A DNA stretch of 64,000 nucleotides from Bacteroidota bacterium (lineage in GTDB: Bacteria > Bacteroidota > Bacteroidia > Chitinophagales > Chitinophagaceae), in the NCBI GenBank assembly GCA_947456625.1, contig CANGQJ010000012.1:18270-82269 (forward strand), written 5' to 3'. The notes below the pieces were generated by a model, which saw only the letters and a list, made by a program, of their open reading frames with translations, did not search any database and was not told where the DNA came from. Position 1 is the first letter of the stretch. Every line of letters starts with the position of its first letter. Positions 25,607 through 33,022 of this stretch are shown here, piece after piece. Position numbers and translations under genes: made by a program.

Positions 25607-27883
25607 CTACTTACTCCAATTTACTTTTACTGATTTAACTTCCTTGGAATTAGGGCCTACCATAATTTCAAAATCTCCTGCTTCCCAATCGTATTTTAAA
25701 TTACTATTGTAAAATTTCAATAACTCAGGAGTAATTTCAAAACGCACATTTTTACTTTCCCCTGCAGCCAATTCAATTTTGTTGAACCCTTTTAATTCCT
25801 GTATTGGTCTTGTAATACTTCCAACTACATCCCTAATATACAATTGAACTATTTCTTTACCAGCAACAGCTCCTGTATTTTTAACATGCACAGTAACAGT
25901 TAATTTTTGATTTCCCTTTAAAGCTTTAGACGACAATTGCATGTCACCATATTCAAACTTTGTATAGCTTAAACCATATCCAAATGGATATAATGGCTCA
26001 TTTACTACATCAATGTAATTTGATTGAAACTTTGCAAACCATTTTCCTGTTAAAGGTCGACCCGTATTTTTATGATTATAATAAATAGGAATTTGACCAA
26101 CATTTTGAGGAAAGCTCATAGTAATTTTACCAGAAGGATTTACTTTACCAATTAATACATCTGCAATAGCATCCCCAGCTTCAGAACCCGCAAACCAAAC
26201 ATCTAAAATTGCGGGTACATTTTCTGATTCCCATGTTAAGGTTAGCGGACGCCCATTAAATAAAACCAATGCAACTGGCTTACCAGTAGCAACCAATGCT
26301 TTTAATAAACGTTGTTGCGCTTCGGGAATTCCAATATTTGATTTAGATGCACTCTCTCCACTACTCTCTGCTCCTTCTCCAATGGCTGCAACAATAACAT
26401 CTGCATTGGCACTTATAGCTAATGCTTCTTTAATTAATTCATCTGTACTTCGGCTATCTCTTATCATGTCCTTGCCTAATAAGGTTTGTCTATTTTGCAA
26501 CTCCGCATCTTCCTCTAAATTGGAACCTTTTGCATAAAGCACTTTCCCATTGGTTCCAACTGCATCCCTTAATCCTTTTAATAAGGAAACCGATTTACTA
26601 TTATCAGCACCTACACTCCAAGTGCCCGTCATATTAACAATATCATCTGCAAGTGGACCTACCAATGCAATGGTTTTACCAGTAGCAATAGGAAGTACAT
26701 TTTTATTTTTTAATAATACAAAACTCTGTGCGGCAATTTTTCTAGCTTCTGCCCTATTAGCTGGAGTAAAAACCTCAGTTGCAGATCTTTGTTCATTACA
26801 ATAACGATATGGATCATCAAATAATCCTAAATCATATTTTGAAATTAAAACTCTTTCACAAGCTTTATTGATTTGAGCTAAAGTAACTTTCCCTTCGCTT
26901 AATGATTTTTTTAAAGTAGTCAAAAAGCCTTCTCCTACCATATCCATATCTACTCCTGCATTTAAAGAAAGCGCATTGACAGCTTGAAAGTCGCCCATTC
27001 CATGATTCACCATTTCTGGAATTCCGGTGTAATCGGAAACCACAAATCCATTAAATTTCCATTGATTTCTTAAAACATCATTTACCAACCACTTGTTGCC
27101 TGAAGCTGGTATACCATCAATTTCATTAAATGAAACCATTACAGAGGCAACGCCTGCATCCACTGCAGCTTTATAAGGAGGAAAGTATTCATTATACATT
27201 CTTACACGACTCATGTCTGTGGTATTATAGTCTCTACCACCTTCGGCAGCCCCATATAATGCATAATGTTTAACACATGATAAAATAGTATTAGGGGCAC
27301 CTAAATCATCTCCTTGATAACCATGTACCATTGCTTTTGCGATTGCTGAACTTAAAAAAGGATCTTCACCATTACCCTCTGCTACCCTTCCCCATCTTGG
27401 GTCGCGGGTTAAATCCACCATTGGAGAAAATGTCCATTGAATACCATCGGCACTTGCTTCACTAGCTGCAATTCTTGCAGTACGTTCAATTAATTGCATA
27501 TCCCAAGTAGCAGACATTCCTAATGGAATTGGAAAAGTTGTTTTGTAACCATGTATAATATCCATTCCAAAGAAAAGTGGAATATGTAATCTTGTATTTT
27601 TTACCGCAAACTCCTGTAACTCTTTAATTTTGGTTACCGACCTAATATTAAATACACCCCCTACTTTTCCTTCTTTCACTTTTTCAGCGATATTTGAACT
27701 ACTTACTGCTCCAGTTACAAAATCACTTGAAGCTGGCAGATTAAGTTGTCCAAGTTTTTCTTCCAATGTCATTTTAGTCATTAAGTTTGCTATAAACAAA
27801 TGTTTTTTGACATCTTTACTTGTTTGAGCAAATGCAACTATACTTGAAAATATAGTTATCAAAAACAATAGACTTTTTTTCAT
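25607..27883 (-). CDS. Glycoside hydrolase family 3 beta-glucosidase (BglX-like)
   Basis: A 758-residue secreted hydrolase with a signal peptide (MKKSLLFLITIFSSIVAFAQ). The N-terminal barrel carries FSPMVDLTRDPRWGR and the nucleophile Asp in GFVVSDYTG. The second domain has the acid/base region GAESSGESAS. A C-terminal fibronectin III-like domain ends the protein. This is the BglX arrangement, periplasmic in Gram-negatives, removing terminal beta-glucose. It lies 51 bp downstream of the GH30 gene and has its own candidate upstream box, TTTAACGATT. Confidence 0.92.
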   Translation of the reverse strand: MKKSLLFLITIFSSIVAFAQTSKDVKKHLFIANLMTKMTLEEKLGQLNLPASSDFVTGAVSSSNIAEKVKEGKVGGVFNIRSVTKIKELQEFAVKNTRLHIPLFFGMDIIHGYKTTFPIPLGMSATWDMQLIERTARIAASEASADGIQWTFSPMVDLTRDPRWGRVAEGNGEDPFLSSAIAKAMVHGYQGDDLGAPNTILSCVKHYALYGAAEGGRDYNTTDMSRVRMYNEYFPPYKAAVDAGVASVMVSFNEIDGIPASGNKWLVNDVLRNQWKFNGFVVSDYTGIPEMVNHGMGDFQAVNALSLNAGVDMDMVGEGFLTTLKKSLSEGKVTLAQINKACERVLISKYDLGLFDDPYRYCNEQRSATEVFTPANRAEARKIAAQSFVLLKNKNVLPIATGKTIALVGPLADDIVNMTGTWSVGADNSKSVSLLKGLRDAVGTNGKVLYAKGSNLEEDAELQNRQTLLGKDMIRDSRSTDELIKEALAISANADVIVAAIGEGAESSGESASKSNIGIPEAQQRLLKALVATGKPVALVLFNGRPLTLTWESENVPAILDVWFAGSEAGDAIADVLIGKVNPSGKITMSFPQNVGQIPIYYNHKNTGRPLTGKWFAKFQSNYIDVVNEPLYPFGYGLSYTKFEYGDMQLSSKALKGNQKLTVTVHVKNTGAVAGKEIVQLYIRDVVGSITRPIQELKGFNKIELAAGESKNVRFEITPELLKFYNSNLKYDWEAGDFEIMVGPNSKEVKSVKVNWSK

Positions 27884-27909
27884 ATTCCTTTATTAAATTT
27901 TAATAATTA

Positions 27910-27919
27910 AATCGTTAAA
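27910..27919 (-). promoter_or_regulatory. TTTAACGATT box upstream of the GH3 gene
   Basis: Read on the minus strand, the ten bases match 22201-22210 exactly, in the same orientation to the gene and almost the same distance from the ATG (26 versus 25 nt). Candidate shared operator or promoter element of the sugar locus. Confidence 0.4.
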
Positions 27920-27934
27920 TTTTATTTTTAGTAA

Positions 27935-29338
27935 TTACCATACTATTGTGGAAACCGATTGTGCTGGCATCTCCAATAATAATTGAGTTTTACTTTCTTG
28001 TAATTTTATTTTTTGAATTGCTCCTGTATTCACTATTATAATTGCCTTTTTACCACTTGGAAGCATAAATCCAGTTGTCTTAATATTTTCCGAATTTGTA
28101 CTTGTAAATATTCTTTTTGAACCTGCAGTAATAAATTTAGAAGCATGCCCAATAATATAATAACTCACATTTCTTGTAACTACATTATCCTCAATGGTAA
28201 AAGCCCCTTTACATTCAGAACATCCCCCTGGAGTATGTGGATTAAAGCTTGCATCTGCAGCCAAATTCCACTCTATAACAGCCGTGGACCAATTATTGAT
28301 AGTGCCAATAACAATATGTTCTAAATGCCACATTAAATCACCGCCAAAATCACCTTTAGCTCCCGTCCATTGCTCGGTAAAAATAATTTTTTTATTGGGG
28401 TGTGCATTATGGACTTCCGATAATGCAGCTTCATTTCCAAGGTATAAATGAAAAGCAGTTCCGCTTGCATAAGTTTTAGCACGCGCATTGTTTAAAATAG
28501 CAATTGGGTAATTAGGATGATCTGCATTATGATCATATAAAATTACTTGTGTTTTTAAATTAGCAGCTTTAAATTGAGGTCCAACATAATTCACTAAAAA
28601 ATTGGTTTGCTCTTGTACATCCATTAATAAACTTGGATTATTACCTGCATGTTCTGGCTCGTTTTGCAAAGTAATGCTTGATATAGGGACACCATATTTT
28701 TGCATGGCCTTAATATACTTTATAAAATAGTTGGCATAAGTAGCATAATACTTTTTTAATAAATGTCCACCCATACTTGCCTCATTTGTTTTCATCCAAG
28801 TTGGTGGCGACCATGGGGACGCCATAATTTTTAAACTTGGATTAATTTTTAATGCTATTTTAAGTAATGGGATTAAATGGATGGTATCCTGGTTTAAACT
28901 AAATTTTAATAATAAAGAGTCTGTGTCCCCTTTTTGTAAATCATTATAACTAAAAACATGGGAATCCAAATCGGAAGCGCCTATACTTATGCGTATATAA
29001 CTTACTCCTAAATTATCTTTACCATGACCAAATATTTCCTTTAATAAGGCCATTTTTTGCTTTACTGGTAGTGCATTAATTAACCCTGCCGATCCACCAG
29101 TTAAGGCAAAACCAAACCCTTCCATTCTTTGAAATGATTTGCGAACATCCATTTCAATAGTGGCAATATTTTTATCCGATTTACTTAATGCAGTAGGTAT
29201 TAGTTTAGTTTCTTTGAATTTATCAACCCCATTAGCAGTAGTGCTATACTGAACTGCTTGAGCAACTAAATTGCTGCTAATCAGTGAACTAATTATGCTT
29301 AATTTTAAAAGAAAAAATATATTTCTAATTAAATTCAT
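27935..29338 (-). CDS. Glycoside hydrolase family 30 (glucosylceramidase-like)
   Basis: A 467-residue exported glycosidase with an N-terminal hydrophobic signal (about residues 5-27). Family landmarks are MEGFGFALTGGSAGL, MASPWSPPTWMKT, the acid/base Glu in TLQNEPEHAG and the nucleophile Glu in IFTEQWTG. A small beta-domain forms the C-terminus. GH30 members of this type release beta-linked glucose or related sugars from glycans or glycolipids. With the adjacent GH3 enzyme it points to beta-glucoside use. It is divergent from pxpB. Confidence 0.9.
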   Translation of the reverse strand: MNLIRNIFFLLKLSIISSLISSNLVAQAVQYSTTANGVDKFKETKLIPTALSKSDKNIATIEMDVRKSFQRMEGFGFALTGGSAGLINALPVKQKMALLKEIFGHGKDNLGVSYIRISIGASDLDSHVFSYNDLQKGDTDSLLLKFSLNQDTIHLIPLLKIALKINPSLKIMASPWSPPTWMKTNEASMGGHLLKKYYATYANYFIKYIKAMQKYGVPISSITLQNEPEHAGNNPSLLMDVQEQTNFLVNYVGPQFKAANLKTQVILYDHNADHPNYPIAILNNARAKTYASGTAFHLYLGNEAALSEVHNAHPNKKIIFTEQWTGAKGDFGGDLMWHLEHIVIGTINNWSTAVIEWNLAADASFNPHTPGGCSECKGAFTIEDNVVTRNVSYYIIGHASKFITAGSKRIFTSTNSENIKTTGFMLPSGKKAIIIVNTGAIQKIKLQESKTQLLLEMPAQSVSTIVW

Positions 29339-29450
29339 ATATAATAAAATATTAATGTATTATTATTTCAAATACAAGAAAGCTAAATTATACAATTTAA
29401 GTGCTTTAATGCTTAAATATTTCTAACTTTTGTAAGCAGAACCCTAAAAA

Positions 29451-30185
29451 ATGAACCTTAAAATAAAACAATGGAAAGTACATACCCTTGGCGATCATGC
29501 CATTGTTTTTGCATTGGAGCAAAAAATTAGTCCATTAATTGTAAATGAAATTGCGGCACTTCACTCTTTTATTATTTCAAAAAAAATAAAAGGCATCATT
29601 GATATTATTCCAGCTTACCACACTTTAACACTGGTGTATGATATCATTAATTTTACAAATAATAATAATAATAGCATTTCGGAGCAAATAAATTTAATGT
29701 GCACTACCCTTTTAAATGAATTTAACAATGCACCTAAAATTAATAATTCAATACAAGCTACTATCATAAATGTTCCTGTTTGTTATGATCCTTCTTTTGC
29801 TTTAGATATACAAAATTTAAGTACCCTGCACAATATCAAAACTTCCGAAATTATTAAAATACATAGTTCAAAAGTTTATGAAATTTATAGTATTGGATTT
29901 TTACCAGGCTTCCCTTATATGGGTATTATAGATGAAAGAATACAAACACCTAGGCACGATAAACCTAGGCCATTAGTCCCAGCTGGGAGTGTTGGTATTG
30001 CTGGACAACAAACAGGCATCTATCCAAGTGATTGCCCAGGTGGATGGCAAATATTGGGCAGAACTCCTTGGAAAATATTTGACCCAAACGAAAATAAATT
30101 AGCCAAGTTTAAAGTGGGAGATCAAATTAAATTTTATGCTATTACAATTGCCGATTTTATAAAAATGAATGAACACCAATTATAA
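29451..30185 (+). CDS. pxpB: 5-oxoprolinase subunit PxpB (KipI family)
   Basis: One of three subunits of the bacterial ATP-dependent 5-oxoprolinase, which opens the ring of 5-oxo-L-proline to give glutamate. The 244-residue protein has the family core YSIGFLPGFPYMG, PRPLVPAGSVGIAGQQTGIYP and PGGWQILGRTPWKIFD. It is the first gene of a pxpB-pxpC-pxpA-transporter run, with 2 bp before pxpC. In Bacillus the homologue is KipI, an inhibitor of a sporulation kinase; no such context exists here. Confidence 0.93.
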   Translation: MNLKIKQWKVHTLGDHAIVFALEQKISPLIVNEIAALHSFIISKKIKGIIDIIPAYHTLTLVYDIINFTNNNNNSISEQINLMCTTLLNEFNNAPKINNSIQATIINVPVCYDPSFALDIQNLSTLHNIKTSEIIKIHSSKVYEIYSIGFLPGFPYMGIIDERIQTPRHDKPRPLVPAGSVGIAGQQTGIYPSDCPGGWQILGRTPWKIFDPNENKLAKFKVGDQIKFYAITIADFIKMNEHQL

Positions 30186-30187
30186 TC

Positions 30188-31093
30188 ATGTCCATTAAAA
30201 TAATTAAAAAAGGTTTATCAGATACGATTCAGGATTATGGAAGGTACGGATACCAGCATTTGGGTATTCAACCAAATGGATATATGGATTTTATTTCGGC
30301 TTGGCTTGCTAATAAAATTTTAGAAAAAGATATCCATGACCCTGTTTTTGAAATACATTTTCCAAGTAGTCAATTACTTTTCGAAAATGACCATACCATT
30401 TGTATTACCGGTGCTAATTTTATACCAGTCATAAATGAAAAAAGTATAGTATTAAATAAACCTGTACACGTTAAAGCAGGGGAAATACTAAGCATGTTAC
30501 AGCCTATTCATGGAAAAACCTGCTATGTTTCCGTGCAAGAAAAATTACTAAATTCCCAATGGCTAAGCAGTCATGCAAATAGCAAACCTTTAAAAATTGG
30601 CGACATTTTTGAATATAAAAATCAGGAGCAAAATAAGGCTCCAAAAAATGATTATAGTGCACTTATAAACGAAGTAACACAAATGGTTTTTAATAACCAT
30701 GCTCCAATTAGAATATTACCCGGACCGGCTTGGCCACTTTTAAATAAAGCTGCTTTGGTTTCCATATTAAGCTCTAATTTTTTGATATCGGCTAGTGCCA
30801 ACCGAATGGGCTTTAATATTATTGGGCCAACCCTATCCATAAATGTTCCTAACACCTTTTTATCCAGTGCAGTATGCTTTGGAACTTTGCAATTACTGCC
30901 CAATGGAAACATAATTGTTTTAATGGCCGATCATCAAACCACGGGTGGTTATGCCAATTTGGGTCAAATAATTTTGGTAGATTTACCTAGGTTTGCACAG
31001 CTGCATCCAAGTCAACCATTTAATTTTGAATTGTGTGACTTAGACCAGGCAAATCAATTATACTTATACCTGTATGAAAAGTTTAAGCATTGA
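30188..31093 (+). CDS. pxpC: 5-oxoprolinase subunit PxpC (KipA family)
   Basis: A 301-residue partner of PxpB, of the biotin-dependent carboxyltransferase-like (AHS2) family. Visible landmarks are the N-terminal IKKGLSDTIQDYGRYGYQHLG, RILPGPAW, ASANRMGFNIIGP and the late LMADHQTTGGYANLG. The 3' end overlaps the pxpA start by 20 nt, which implies coupled translation. Confidence 0.93.
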   Translation: MSIKIIKKGLSDTIQDYGRYGYQHLGIQPNGYMDFISAWLANKILEKDIHDPVFEIHFPSSQLLFENDHTICITGANFIPVINEKSIVLNKPVHVKAGEILSMLQPIHGKTCYVSVQEKLLNSQWLSSHANSKPLKIGDIFEYKNQEQNKAPKNDYSALINEVTQMVFNNHAPIRILPGPAWPLLNKAALVSILSSNFLISASANRMGFNIIGPTLSINVPNTFLSSAVCFGTLQLLPNGNIIVLMADHQTTGGYANLGQIILVDLPRFAQLHPSQPFNFELCDLDQANQLYLYLYEKFKH

Positions 31094-31817
31094 TATAAAT
31101 TGCGATATGGGCGAAGGCATTGGTAATGAGGCCAAACTAATGCCATATATTAGCAGTGCAAACATTGCATGCGGATATCATGCAGGTGGACCTGATACTA
31201 TTAAAAGAACTATTGAAATTGCACAAAAAAACAATGTAGCAATTGGTGCACACCCAAGTTATGAGGATAGGGAAAATTTTGGTAGAGTATCACAATTTTT
31301 ATCCGTTCTTGAAATGGCCGAACTCATTGCAGAACAATATTATTTATTTGAAAAAATTGCTGTCCCAATGGGTGCTAAAATTCATCATGTTAAATTACAC
31401 GGTGCTTTATATAACGATTGTGCCAAGGATCCTACTTTAAGTAAAATATTTATTCAAACCATTCAAGCAATAGACCCTACCATAACAATTTATGGACTAA
31501 GTGGCAGTTGCACTATTCAGCAAGCTATTTTATTAGGGCAACCCTTTTATCGAGAAGCATTTGCAGACAGAACCTATCAAAACGATGGCTCACTTACACC
31601 AAGATATTTGGACCATGCTATGATTCAAGAGTCTAATATTGCAAGTATGCAGGTTTTAAAAATGATTCAAGAAAATAAAGTAATATCGGCACAAGGCGAA
31701 ATAATTGATCTTAAAGTGGATACCATTTGTATACATGGCGACGGCCCAAATGCTATTGAATTTGCTGAAAAAATTTATACCGATTTAAAAAAACACAATA
31801 TTGAAATTAAATATTAA
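31074..31817 (+). CDS. pxpA: 5-oxoprolinase subunit PxpA (LamB/YcsF family)
   Basis: A 247-residue protein with the unmistakable opening IDINCDMGEGIGNEAKLM, then SANIACGYHAGGP and IGAHPSYEDRENFGR, and VKLHGALYND in the middle. It supplies the third subunit for cleavage of 5-oxoproline, a by-product that forms from glutamine and glutamate. Its end overlaps the transporter reading frame by 17 nt if the latter starts at TTG 31801. Confidence 0.95.
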   Translation: MKSLSIDINCDMGEGIGNEAKLMPYISSANIACGYHAGGPDTIKRTIEIAQKNNVAIGAHPSYEDRENFGRVSQFLSVLEMAELIAEQYYLFEKIAVPMGAKIHHVKLHGALYNDCAKDPTLSKIFIQTIQAIDPTITIYGLSGSCTIQQAILLGQPFYREAFADRTYQNDGSLTPRYLDHAMIQESNIASMQVLKMIQENKVISAQGEIIDLKVDTICIHGDGPNAIEFAEKIYTDLKKHNIEIKY

Positions 31818-33018
31818 TTCAAAAAATACACCTACTCCACTTAAATCACTTACAGGACTTAGTTTAGGAGCAGCATTTTTAATGGCCAACTCTTCTATTG
31901 GTCCAGGATTTTTAACACAAACCTCTTTTTATACCGAGCAATTAGTAACCAGTTTTGGATTTGTAATTTTACTTTCTATTTTACTTGATTTTGGTGCACA
32001 AATAAATATTTGGAGAAGTATTACATTAAGCGGGATGCGTGCACAAGAAATAGCCAATGCATTATTACCAGGATTAGGTCATGTACTTTCTGCATTGGTA
32101 ATTTTAGGAGGTTTTGCTTTTAACATTGGTAATATTGCAGGTTGTGGTTTGGCATTAAATATTTTAACTGGTATCCCTTTTGCACAAGGTGCCATTATAA
32201 GTGGATTAGTTGCCATCCTTATTTTTTGGGTAAGTGAAATTGGGAAAATGTTAGACCAAATCACAAAATATTTAGGAATTATTAAAATAAGCCTAACGCT
32301 TTTAATTGTGTACGCAGCACATCCTCCAATTCTACAAGCAGTGCACCATACTTTTATTCCTGAAAAAATTTCACTACTTGCTATTGTAACCATTGTAGGA
32401 GGTACTGTTGGAGGTTATATTACTTTTTCGGGAGCACATCGATTAATAGATGCAGGAATTACAGGTCCTGAACAAATTAAGTTTGTAACAAAGAGTGCCG
32501 GAAGCGGCATTGTGATATCTTCTTTAATGCGCTATATTTTATTTTTAGCTGCAGTAGGAATTGTAAGTCAAGGAATTCATTTAGACAAAAACAACCCAGC
32601 AGCAACTGTATTTGAATCGGCTGCAGGTAGAACTGGTTTATTTGTATTTGGTGTAGTACTTTGGAGTGCAGCTATTTCTTCGGTAATTGGCGCATCATAT
32701 ACCTCTTTTAGTTTTATAAAAAACTTAAAATATAATTTTATAAAACACGAGCGCATTATAATTACAGCATTTATTATCCTTTCTACTTCCCTGTTTGTAA
32801 TTTTAGGGAAACCAAAAGAGTTGCTTTTATTAGCTGGGCTTGTTAATGGCTTTATTCTCCCATTTGCACTATCAATTATGCTTATTGCAGGAAGAAAGTT
32901 ACCAGTCCTAAAACAATTTAAATACCCAATTTGGATTGAGTTTAGCGGTTGGACCGTTGTATTATTAATGGGATCAATGAGCGTATTTGCTGTAATCGAG
33001 AAACTAGCTATAAAATAA
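31801..33018 (+). CDS. NRAMP-related transporter without the canonical metal motifs
   Basis: A 405-residue membrane protein with eleven or so helices, related to NRAMP metal transporters. The usual TM1 motif DPGN is replaced by SSIGPGFLTQ at residues 31-40, and the TM6 MPH motif is missing (GGYITFSGAHRL there). It is therefore unlikely to carry divalent metals as NRAMPs do. A similar gene (ycsG) sits with the pxp genes in Bacillus, so uptake of 5-oxoproline or a related compound is plausible. The frame opens with TTG at 31801; the next ATG falls in the first helix, so TTG is the better start. Confidence 0.82.
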   Translation: MKLNINSKNTPTPLKSLTGLSLGAAFLMANSSIGPGFLTQTSFYTEQLVTSFGFVILLSILLDFGAQINIWRSITLSGMRAQEIANALLPGLGHVLSALVILGGFAFNIGNIAGCGLALNILTGIPFAQGAIISGLVAILIFWVSEIGKMLDQITKYLGIIKISLTLLIVYAAHPPILQAVHHTFIPEKISLLAIVTIVGGTVGGYITFSGAHRLIDAGITGPEQIKFVTKSAGSGIVISSLMRYILFLAAVGIVSQGIHLDKNNPAATVFESAAGRTGLFVFGVVLWSAAISSVIGASYTSFSFIKNLKYNFIKHERIIITAFIILSTSLFVILGKPKELLLLAGLVNGFILPFALSIMLIAGRKLPVLKQFKYPIWIEFSGWTVVLLMGSMSVFAVIEKLAIK

Positions 33019-33022
33019 ATTA

